From positions 16,797 through 35,716 of the forward strand of contig WELB01000131.1 in the NCBI GenBank assembly GCA_009602725.1: a stretch of DNA of 18,920 nucleotides, in the 5' to 3' direction. The notes below the pieces were generated by a model. It was given only the letters and a program-made list of their open reading frames with translations, was not told the DNA's origin and ran no database searches. This document shows positions 1-9,448 of this stretch, piece by piece. The number at the start of each line of letters is the position of its first letter. The stretch's first letter is position 1. Source of the DNA: Spirogloea muscicola (taxonomy: Eukaryota; Streptophyta; Zygnematophyceae; Spirogloeales; Spirogloeaceae). The translations under genes were made by a program, and so were the position numbers.

Positions 1-415
1 GCCATCCCTCCTGCTACTGCTGCTGCCCAACTTCTCCTCTAGCAGCCCCAGCAGGACAAGTCGACAAGGCCCCAGTCGGCACTTCCGGCCCTCTTTCGCC
101 CCCCCTCCATTCCTCCTGCCACTGCTGGTGCCTCACTCTTCTAGCAGCCGGCCCACCCTTTCCCCTCCGCCATCCCTCCTCCTGCCACTGCTGCCAGGCC
201 AGGTCGACAAGGCCCTCATCGGCACTTCCGGCCATCCTTCCCAACCCCCCCATCCCTCCTGCTATGGATGATGCCTCACTCCTCCTCTTGCAGCTCCAGC
301 AGGACAGGATGTCAAGGCCCCAATCGTGGCACTTCCAGCCCTCTTCCCCCTCCATTCCTCCTGGCACTGCTGCTGCCTCACTCCACTAGCAGCTCCAGTA
401 GCTGCTAGATGCTAG
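1..415. repeat. Degenerate tandem repeat, ~65-105 bp units, pyrimidine-rich
   Basis: Five imperfect copies of one block follow each other. Each begins with a form of CCATCCCTCCTGC followed by CACTGCTGCTGCC, near positions 2, 106, 170, 250 and 351. Three copies carry an inner segment of the type GTCGACAAGGCCCCAGTCGG followed by CACTTCCGGCC (near 58, 199 and 308), and a CTAGCAGC/CAGCTCCAGCAGGACA segment recurs between them. Unit length varies from about 64 to 105 bp because some copies lack the inner segment. The strand shown is C/T-rich. I see no coding gene here; the 117-codon minus-strand open frame simply reads through the repeat. This looks like a minisatellite in the spacer left of the eL31 gene. 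Confidence 0.75.
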
Positions 416-428
416 TTGCTACGTCATA

Positions 429-664
429 AGATGTGCTTACCTTTGTACTTGGCCATATTGGCCTTCGATTGTTTCAAATACACAAAATTCACTTCTCGTA
501 CTCTTTTCATTCTTTTTCGGGCTGGTTTTTCCAGCCCCTATTCTCAATGGGCGAGCACTTCCCTCATGAGCGGGTCAATCTGCTGTAGGTTATGTAGATC
601 TTCAGATGTGCTTGCCTTTGTGCTTGGCCACTTGGCCTACATTTGTTTCTAATACACGGAATTG
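429..664. repeat. Diverged ~60-bp direct repeat pair
   Basis: Two related blocks lie 175 bp apart. The first, 429-490, starts AGATGTGCTTACCTTTGTAC. The second, 604-664, starts AGATGTGCTTGCCTTTGTGC. Both continue with a TTGGCC motif, then a T-rich stretch (GATTGTTTCAAATACACAAA in copy 1, CATTTGTTTCTAATACACGG in copy 2), and end in AATTC/AATTG. No open frame with a recognisable product spans them. They sit between the tandem repeat and the eL31 gene and could be remnants of a duplicated element. Beyond this pair and two small hairpins near 730-790, I see nothing else assignable in 416-900. Confidence 0.7.
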
Positions 665-879
665 TCCTCATGAAAGGTAGGGGCTGGACAGGTAGACAGA
701 GAGAGAAGTGCGCGCCCATAGAGAAGAAGGCTGGCAAAGCCAGCTCAAGAAGAGAAAAAGAAAAGAAAAGCTTTGGACAATGTCCAAAGCCAAAGAAAGA
801 GGTGCTGAAAAAGGACAACACGAAAGCGCACCAGTGAACGACCCAGGTCAAGGATGAAGACGGGCGCGTCCAGGAGAGG

Positions 880-1133
880 GCGGTGACTGTGAGAGGCCAG
901 CCCGGGGAAAATGGTGGAACAATGCCAGGGCACGGCCGAGTGGCGACGTGCCGCGGCCGCCAGATTGCGCTCCTCATCGGACGGCGGGCGCCCCCTCGTC
1001 GCCCTCCCTGGGCTTCCAGGGGAGAAGCCCCCCCCCCCCACCGCCCCTTCGGCCTCCAAAACCCCCCCCCACCAAAGCCCCCTTCGCCACCGCCTCGCCG
1101 CGCCTCCACCTCCCGCGCCGGCGCCCGGCCGCC
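880..1133 (+). promoter_or_regulatory. GC-rich 5' region / 5' UTR of eL31
   Basis: The 250 bp before the eL31 start codon are strongly GC-rich with long C runs (about 1028-1039 and 1065-1074), unlike the balanced sequence of introns and spacers elsewhere. The start codon has a favourable context (GGCCGCCATGG). I see no TATA box. The same kind of GC-rich block surrounds the first exons of the two divergent genes at 9000-9640. I therefore read it as the promoter and 5' untranslated region, but the transcription start cannot be placed from sequence alone. Confidence 0.5.
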
Positions 1134-1636
1134 ATGGTGGACAAGGGTAAGCCCCGCAAGGCGGACGTGGTCACCCGCGAGTACACCGTCAACCTGCACC
1201 GCCGGCTCCACGGCGCGTCAGTCCCTGCCCCTCCTGTGCTCCTCTTGCACACTCCCCTCTCCCCCGGCGCGAGCGTCTGACCCCCACCTGCTGCTCGAGC
1301 ACCCCTGCACTCCCCCTCACTCGGTCCCTGCCCTGCGCCGTCTTCGGCTTCCGCAGCACTTTCAAGAAGCGGGCGCCGCGGGCCGTCAAGGAGATCAAGA
1401 AGTTTGCGCAGAAGGTGATGGGCACCTCGGACGTGAGGATTGACGTCAAGCTGAACAAGCAGCTGTGGAGCCGGGGAGTCAGGAACGTCCCCGGCAGAAT
1501 TCGCATCAGGGTGTCCAGGAAGAGGAACGACGACGAGGACGCCAAGGAGGAGCTCTACTCCTTTGTCTCTGTCGCGGAAATGCCGGCAGAGGGCTTGTCG
1601 GGCCTTGGTACCAAGATTGTGGAGGACGAGGACTAG
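1134..1636 (+). CDS. RPL31: 60S ribosomal protein eL31 (L31e), two exons
   Basis: A cytosolic large-subunit ribosomal protein that lies near the polypeptide exit tunnel. Exon 1 is 1134-1216 and begins [20 protein letters not shown]. It ends two bases into a codon at GGC GC|GTCAGT. Exon 2, 1357-1636, starts after TTCCGCAG and completes an Ala codon, then reads [20 protein letters not shown]. The spliced product is 120 residues, the usual eL31 length. Family hallmarks are [54 protein letters not shown] and the C-terminal [14 protein letters not shown], the last of which is plant-like. The intron is 140 nt and placed after the conserved LHG. The start codon is chosen from its context and from the length of the family. 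Its 3' end converges on the minus-strand CLEC16A/GFS9 gene 365 bp away. All conserved blocks are intact, so this is a functional gene with high certainty. Confidence 0.97.
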
Positions 1637-2001
1637 GCCTCGCGTGCAGACACTGCGCTCCCTTTCTCGCGCTCTCATCCCTGCGACCGCGGGCACGGTC
1701 TGCAGGGCCCTCGTCTCACACACAGCCATATCCGATGATGCCATCACCCTGCCTGTGCGTCCGTGGCAAGCAATTGCCACTTGTAGGATTACGATTTCAT
1801 CCCGCAATCCGTGCTTTTTTGTAGACAAATGACGAGCCTTGAGCCCAACTATACAACTGGTGACAGATTAGTTTTCTTGCCGGCTTTGGCCAAGGGGGCG
1901 AATGAGCCATGTGTTCTGGACTGTTGGCCTCAGCCCTGCAAGGGGCCTTGCTTTGCCCTGCAAGGAGTTGCAGTCAGTACACTCTCTCACACTCACTGAT
2001 A
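1637..2001. other. Convergent 3' spacer between eL31 and the CLEC16A/GFS9 gene
   Basis: This interval of 365 bp separates the stop codon of eL31 (plus) from the stop codon of the minus-strand gene (2002-2004). It must contain both 3' untranslated regions and both polyadenylation sites. I looked for the TGTAA signal used by many green algae on either strand and did not find one. No coding signature is visible. Confidence 0.6.
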
Positions 2002-5000
2002 TTATGAGGGCTGAGCGGAGCTCTTGGGCCCATCATTATTGGCAGAGTCGTCTAAAATTGGTGAGAGAATACCCCTCACTGCTTGACTTTGAATGGCAAT
2101 CTCTTCAGCCACGGCTGTGAGTGCCTGACGAGCGCGTTGCTCATCTGCAAACGCCAGTGTCCACCTACCATCAGCTAGCCAAGAAGCCCTACTCTGTGCA
2201 GCTGCTGCACTGGCTCCCAGTGTCCCAGTATTGGGTGATGGAATCTGCGGTGATCGTATCCGCAAGTGCAGCCAACGGTTGTGTTTCTCGTCAATCCTAG
2301 GCTGCACAGGAGTTGAGGCAGAGGCAGGGCGCCTGCATGTCAGGGCTTTGTCTGTCAATCTTGGACAGCATACCTAGAAAATCTGAAACTGCAAACTGGA
2401 AACAGAAGAGCAATGTCCGTGTTTGCATTAGACTGGCATGATAGGTGCGGCAAGTGTGACAGGAGAGGCAGGGCACTGAGACGTGGCAATGCCAGCAAAA
2501 AGAATCCCCTAAGCTTGTAGCAACCTCTTCTTGTCACCTTGTGACTGGTTAGAGGTGGTACTTCCTGAGCAACCATTAAGGAAAGCAAATAGGTGCGCAA
2601 CTGATAGGAGTTGGTGCTTACTGAGCAACCAGCGAGAGGGGCAATAACTCGTACGACGCCATATCCAAGGCGAGTAGGTGCTGGCTCTGAGAGGAGAAGC
2701 CACCCAGCACAACCAGACGAGGCCACTTGCAGGTAGACAGCCCTCTCCTTGCCACGCTCGAATGCCACTCTACAGGCCATTGCGTCGCCAGCAACTGCCA
2801 TCACGCGAATAGTGACCTCACAATTGGGCAGCTCGTCTGGCTGGGGGCTAGGCTGGGCACACATGCGTCCATGCGTTCTCACACATCAAGACCACCTGTG
2901 GCCACTGCCTACTCACAATCACGGGCCACACAGACCAGAGCATATGCTTCAGGCTCTCAATGTTCACTTTTATGATCGAGACCTCAAGCTGTAAAAGAGG
3001 TGGGATACCTTACCGAGCAGAAGTTCAGAGCCCTCCTGCACATGTTCCAGGGAGATACCAGCACGACCAGTGCGGGCGGCACTAGTTGCAGGATTAATGT
3101 CCATCAATTGTGGCTCGTCCGGCACCGTCCTGTGGAGTAGCAGCAGGCGCATCTGATGAAGCGCGGCAAACACCTGTTCATTGAGCATCTCAGAAAGGGC
3201 CGTCTTTAAACAGTGGTGGTGGCCAACATCTCAAGCACTGGACATGCACCATTATGAATCAGCACTCTTGACCGCGCAAATGGCTTTTGCCTGCGCAGTT
3301 TCTGCCTTTCTCATAGTAGCAACTCCATGCGTACGTGCAGCTTCTGCAGGTCGATCTGAGGAGATAGCTGAAGGACAATGTGAAGAACATCTCTATGGTC
3401 CAAGTCTGAGCAGCCCTGACCTTCACATTGCTCCGCATTTGGTCTCCCAAGGCTGCAGAAGAGTCACCACCTGTCACAAAGTACAGTCTCATGTGAAGCC
3501 GTGAGGTCCCATTCAACCTTGTAAAGAGTCTCACAGCGTCCAAGAGCACCACTGTTACATTACTTTGTCCCTACCAAGCTGGCATACACGGTCTTATGAG
3601 CTTCAGGCATTACCTCCTGACAGAGGTGCGGAGCTGCTTGGCAGCAGCACAAAGGACGAATCACGCTGCAGAGATGGAGCTTGTAGTGCTGCATTCACTA
3701 ACACATGGGTGTGAGCACTGGCTGATGAAGCTACTGGCATCTTCAACTGCTGCTAGGAGGAGAAGGATGTAGCTAACAAGTAGCCCCTCATGTAATTTCA
3801 CTTTGCTTCCAGTCAGCAGCAGAGGCCCCTGAGCATCAGCTCTTCTTGTGCCGCCTTGCTAAGCTCGTGGAGGTGAAGGTGATGATAGGCAGGTATAAGG
3901 TGATTCCACATTGGGCACCTTTGCGGCATATCTTCCATTCGTCCCGCACAGCTGATGGTAGAATATCACACCAGCAACTATTGACTTCTTCCAGAAGACA
4001 TTCTCGAGCTGCGCTGAAGGCCGCCTGCCAGGAGCAGGCCCTCAGATATTATCATGAAGGGCCTCCTCCTCCATATAAGAAACACTCGGGAGTCCTTGTG
4101 ATTGACTGAATGATATCAGCTGCTAGATCACTGACAGAATTCTAGATAGGCTGCAACCCACCCTGACTATACAGATGTTTCTGTTGCTTGATCCATGGTG
4201 ACATGTGTGACAAATGCAGCCGATTGTTCGCATACCGAACAGATACAGTAGAATGTCAGATCCAGTGTCTTCACGAACTGTACCTCCAGAAGCTCCTGCC
4301 GATCCCTGCATAGCTTATATTCGTTCTCAGGCAGAAGCTGCAGCAGGAGCCAGCCAGCGTGCCACAGAGCCTCGGCCCAAGGAGGCGGTCTTCGGCAGAG
4401 AAGCGTGATGAGGCAGTCAACAACCTGCTGACGCATGTGCTGTGACTTGCTCGGCTCTTGAGCCTGCTTTGTTGGTTGAGCATGAGAAGCAGCCTGCTCA
4501 AAGCACATGTCGTGCCATTCAGCAGAAAGCAGCAAGTGGTGAAAGGACAAGTCCAAGCTCTGTACTAGGTGACATTCGCCACAAGGCACGACATTCTAAG
4601 GTGGGCGTTAAAGAAGAGAGGGATGAAGGGGGGTGGGGAGGGCGGGGGGAGGGGGAAGGGTTGGTGGGGGGGGGTAGGAGAGTCTTGTAGATGGTGACGT
4701 GGTATCCCTTCTCCTCAGCTGTTGCAAACAGCAGCGTGCTAAAGTTTGTTGTAGAGAACACCTACCACACTCGGAAAGTCTCCATTCTGAGCTTTGCAGC
4801 TTCTGTCTCTACTGGTCTCGGCTTGGGCATGATCATGGTCTGAGCAGTCATGTGATGGTTGGCCTGATGGCTGTTCATCGACAGCATCATCCCCTGAAAG
4901 ATCACGCTCTGCTTCAGCAAAGTTGTGCTCAGCTCTCTGCACAGCACATACGCCAGCAAGCTTGTCACTTTGAGCACAACTGCTTGTTGGGCTCAAGTGC

Positions 5001-8000
5001 TCAACACGCCTGCTCCCACAGACTCACAGTGGCAAGTAGCACTGTGCTTGGATGGGCCTTTCTTGCGTTGGTCTGCTGAGGGACATAATCTGCCTTGGTC
5101 ACAAGTACCCCTGGTTTTGAAACGAAAGTACCTTCTGGCTGTCCAAGCGAGACAACGCAAACCCCTGACGGAGTTGTAAAGAGGAGTCCTCCTCTGGCGG
5201 AGTAGCGAAGAATTGCCGCAACTCTTCGTCGGTCTGACTGCTTATAAGCGCTTGCTGCACAGCAAGCAAGCCAAGCATTGCTGAAAACGATACTGAGTCC
5301 CCTCAATACCTGCTCACATTCACGTCTAATGCCCTTCAAGAGGACAAGCAAATGGATGCCAGCATCAAGGCAATGTGGCAGTGGACTCTCACAAGAAGAA
5401 GCTGTTTGTGTCGTTTCTTCCTTGGCAGGATACCTAGAGCATCTAGCAGCCCATCATCCATGGCTGCAAGCACAGACAGTTGAGCTGGCATTGATTGCTG
5501 GGCAGGGAGGTAATTCAATAGAAAGACACTGTTGTCCTGGCTGGCGTTCATTTTCTTAGTTCGAGGTAGAAGTCTGCACCAACATGGGCTTCTTATGATA
5601 CTATGCAGCATACGCAGGAATGGGTGACAAGCAATCTCAGTGTACATACGCCGCAAGAGAGAGAGGGTGAGTAGAAAGGAAACAGTATTCTGCTGTGTTG
5701 TTGGTCAAAGCTGAGCTGCAAATATGTTGCTGCCAGGGCTGACCTTCATTCTGGAGTAAGGAGACGAGCACGCACAAGGCTGCCAATATGAGCCTGTTGT
5801 CACCTCCCTGCAAGAATGACAAAATTGCCTCCCTGGAACAAGCCATTGCACCACCTTCATCAGGCCAAGGGCCAACCCAGGGGCTCCATATCCAACTTTT
5901 TGACATGCAGCTTCACCGGCGAAAATTCTCGACGACTAAAGCATGGACAATTTCTGGCAAGAGTCTCTGTGCAGCTAAATCTCACCTTGAGCTACCAGAG
6001 GTCGAAGCATCTTGACTGCATTCTTTGTCGCGTTCAACACTAGCCCTTGCTTTCTCCTCCTCGTGCGACAAACCTTCTGTGGCAGGCCCATCTACATGGT
6101 CTGTCTCACTGGATAATGCTAATTGGCTGTCATCGGGCTTAAGTTTCTCAATTTCAAAACTCTGGCTTGCGGCCTTGGCTGGACTTTGAGACTGTGCATT
6201 GGAAAGCTGCCCCCGAAATGGAAGCTCCACTTCTGTTGAGGAAGATAATTGCTCCTGAAAATGTCCTGCCCTTCTCAGTGCACTGTGAGTTGAGAGGAGA
6301 GCCGTCACCATCGCATCCAGGAGCGGCTTGTGAATGACTATGTGTAGAAGGCGTGAGAGCAGGTACATCCCGCACAAAGGACTTATTTGCCCCACCTGTC
6401 AGGCACAAGACCAGCCACACTCACTACTGCTTTCTTCCGGGTATGTGGCACCGCAAATGGCTGTGGCACAGGCAGGTGGCCGAGAGTGAATTGCCCGTTT
6501 GATGGTGGCAAGCCTAGGAAACTTCTCTTGTCAAGGAGGCAATAGAACATGTGTGGCTTTACACACCCAGGAGCAGAAAGGTGAGGGCTCACATTGCCTG
6601 TGCTGGAATTGGACACATGTGGCAAATCAAGGGAGCCTAGTAGGACAGGTCTGATGAGGATGTCCAGCATGTGCTTCGCGAGCAATGCACTCAAGTTGCC
6701 ATTGCTGGAGCACATGATGTCATTACAGTAGTACAGCAGATCTCCAACTTCTGCTATTGCTGCTTCCAGTCTGTCGATGGACTGGCTAGATGCCTGCCCC
6801 CTGACACCCAGGATGAGATCTTGTCACATACTGCACCTTGGCAGAGGCTACTCAGCCAAGATCCAGTGAAGCACCAAGGCAACTGCTGCAAGCCAGCTAG
6901 TGCAACCAGGTGAGAAATTGCAGATACAACTATGACAAACTGACACAACCAACATAATCTGGTGGAAAATTGACAATGACTCACCGAGCAGCTTCTAGCA
7001 CAAGACTGTCAAGCGTCAATGCTTGCTGCCGCAGGAAGTTGGTCAAGTCCGAGAAGTAGCCGACAGCTGGCGGACTTACTACAAACTGTTGTACGGCCTC
7101 GTCTTGGGCTGCAGCTCAGTGGCATGTGAGCAGCCGTCAGCCAAGCTGTCCAGCATCTGAGGTCACTCAGGCTATGAAGAGTGCAATAAGGGCGAAAATT
7201 GACACTGACGAATCTGCAGCCATGAGTTCAGGCCCTGCTACATCCAGGTGGCCAAAGAAAGGGCAGTGCAACTCAGGAGGTGGAAGAGAAGCTTTACTGT
7301 TGTAAATGTTGAGCGTCAGAGTGCGCACAGCAATTCGGACCATTGTCTCCTCGTGATGGAAGAACTTTATGGCTTCTGTGTAGAGTGGGAATGCTGACCC
7401 ACCTTCCTGCTTGCCATTTCACTTCTGCGTCCGGTCAGTCAGACCAGCCTGCACAATTCTGGTCAGGCCAGGTGCTACCTCGCACAGACCTGGAAGACAA
7501 TGCCAATGTGTCACCAGCAGAGGCCAGGCTTGCCCGATCAAACGAGCTCAGTGGAAATCTGTACCGGTGTCTGAAGGAGGAAGAATGACACTGTCTGTTT
7601 TTCAAGCTTCATGCTCACAGTCCTGGAAGCACCAAACGCCAATGATGGTGTCAACCACAGCTCTTGTGATTGGCGAAGTGTGGGTGGAATAACTCAGACC
7701 TTTCAAAGAAGCACTTGTCACACTAGGCAGGCATGGGTGAAGCTCAAGCAAGCAAATAATGAGAATGTCACAAAGACCAGCAGCTAACACTGAGGGCACA
7801 TCCTTGGCACAGGGATGTGCCCAGACAGCACCATATTCCTGGTATCCAGAGAGCAAAGCACGCCCACCGCAGGAAAGAGATGTAGTAAGCCAAGAGCTCC
7901 TCATCAGTAAAGTCAAACGAGTAGGTGATGATGTTGTTGATGTACTCATTGCTAAAGAGGTAGTCTGTTGCAAGTCATTGAGACAACCAAATAGCCAGTA

Positions 8001-9181
8001 CTGTGGTTACGATTCTGAGAGGCCAGTCATGCAAGAGACCACACTATGCTTAGACAGTCTGCGCAGTACAAACTAGTCATGAAAAAGCGACTGGTCAATC
8101 CTTTGACAGCATCTCGGCCTCTGGGCATTGTGCTGGATGGCTACTCAACGACACGACACTAAGCCACACTGTTGCGCGAGGATGAATCCAGAGGACAAGG
8201 TATGCCCAGGCCTAGACACCATGTGGGGGCTGCAGACTCCACCGTACATATCGCAACTTGACTCTTGATGTTCTGAATCATGATGCTGAGGGTTTGCAGT
8301 AGCTGTACTGCAACTCCACCACGTTTGCTCGCGCTCTTTAAGATGCGAAGGAAGTGTGAGAGTAGCTTCTGATCCATGAAGAACCTGGAAGAAGCCAATA
8401 ACAAGCCAATGGTCTCAGGCTGCACCGAGAGCGCTGGCTTATAGCACAGCTTGACGTGATGTGCGTCTCGCTGATAAGCAGTGGGCATCGCCTTCATCAA
8501 TTGCAGCGCCCAGCAGAACAGGCAGACCGCTGCAGGTGTGTGACAGCAGGGCTGTGCGCCTTACTCGAAGAAAGCTGGCTCGTGCTGATCACCCCAGATC
8601 ATGAGCTCGGCAATAGACCTCAGAGTCTCCACAACAACACCCTGACAAGAGAGCACAGACAAAGACCGTTGCTTCAAGGAGGCCGCCGAACGTGCTGACC
8701 CTTACGCGCCTACCAGCCACCAAAGGAAGTGCGTAGAGCGTGGACAGGCGAATCCATTAGCTGGCTTGATTTGGTGCAACACAGTCAGCCTGGGTGATGA
8801 CACGGCAGGCACTTGGCAAGCCTGCGGCACCCTCCGAGAAGGTGAGAAGGGTGTGATCACCTTGTTCGCATCGTTGATGACGGCATATTTGTGGAGCTGC
8901 TCATTTAAGTGCCTGCGTGGATCGCAGGCAGGCGTCACGGGGCAGCGTGAGGTAGGTGGGCTAGGCTGCTACATGATGCCAGCCGGAGGAGCGGGGACAA
9001 GCAGCCGAGGTGCAAGGTGGGAGCGTCATGCAGCAATTGGAGCGGCACAGTCGAGCAGGAGCGTAGAGCTATGCCAGGCACGCGCGACGAGGGGCGCGCG
9101 CGGTGGAGGGGTGGTGGGGGCGCGGCGCAACCTGAGCTCGTCGAGGGAGAAGCGGTCGCGAGGGCGCCACAGGGGCCACAT
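2002..9181 (-). CDS. GFS9: CLEC16A / GFS9 (TT9) family endosomal trafficking protein, ~23 exons
   Basis: Homologue of animal CLEC16A and plant GFS9/TT9, peripheral membrane proteins needed for endosomal/vacuolar traffic and autophagy. Exons, high to low: 9181-9132, 8912-8861, 8641-8565, 8384-8248, 7964-7868, 7622-7565, 7406-7298, 7108-6985, 6800-6593, 6395-5986, 5832-5744, 5463-5393, 5254-5132, 4936-4766, 4493-4284, 4024-3919, 3749-3703, 3665-3614, 3551-3471, 3452-3427, 3188-3009, 2852-2622, 2301-2002. All junctions close in phase, giving 1002 residues. The start is [16 protein letters not shown], as in plant members. The FPL domain (about residues 35-193) shows [52 protein letters not shown] and [15 protein letters not shown]. 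Later blocks are [16 protein letters not shown] (~475-490), [37 protein letters not shown] and [17 protein letters not shown] charged linker (exon 10) and an acidic/His-rich exon (4936-4766) are poorly conserved. Exons at 3749-3427 and the acceptor at 3189 (CTGAG) are the least certain. Confidence 0.92.
4618..4682. other. G-run tract in an intron of the CLEC16A/GFS9 gene
   Basis: About 60 bp on the plus strand consist almost entirely of G runs of 3-8 separated by one or two bases (for example GGGGGGTGGGGAGGGC and GGTGGGGGGGGTAGG). It lies in the intron between the exons at 4936-4766 and 4493-4284. It is C-rich on the transcribed RNA and G-rich on the template strand. At least four G-runs of three or more make it a candidate G-quadruplex on the DNA template. 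Confidence 0.7.
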
Positions 9182-9448
9182 GGCGGGCGCGGGGGGCAGG
9201 GGGGGGAGGCGCGGAGCCCCTCGGCCCCTCGGCTGGCTTCCGCAGGCCAAGGAGCGGTCCTTCCGTCGTTCAGCCCCTGGCGGCCATGGCCTTGACGACG
9301 GAACACCTCCCTTGCCTCCGTTACCTGGCCCACTGGTGGCCTTTCGCTCGTTTGCAACGCACGACCACTCCCCCCTCCCCCCTCCTGCTGCAGGCCAGCC
9401 GGGCTCTGGCCTGCAGCACCCGCGCCCAGCTCCTCCCCGCCCGCCGCC
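9182..9448. promoter_or_regulatory. Divergent GC-rich promoter between CLEC16A/GFS9 and AP2M
   Basis: The 267 bp between the two start codons must hold both core promoters and both 5' untranslated regions, unless one transcript starts inside the other gene. It is GC-rich with G runs near 9190-9207 and pyrimidine tracts near 9366-9385. There is no clear TATA box. An ATG at 9286 opens an upstream frame that runs past the AP2M start in another frame. It matters only if transcription starts before it. Both first exons lie inside the same GC-rich block (about 9000-9640). Confidence 0.65.

Noticed and set aside
643-837. 64-codon Lys-rich plus-strand frame before eL31
   Set aside because: Its composition comes from a purine-rich tract and small palindromes. 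There is no recognisable domain and no joining exon.
974-1828. 284-codon minus-strand open frame opposite eL31
   Set aside because: It is antisense to both eL31 exons and the intron, has GC-rich low-complexity content and shows no family signature.
8565-8912. Apparent frameshift between exons 2 and 3 of the CLEC16A/GFS9 gene
   Set aside because: A first reading suggested a one-base gap. Rechecking 8631-8650 shows CAG|GGT GTT GTT GTG, which is in phase and supplies the expected Gly, so no lesion exists.
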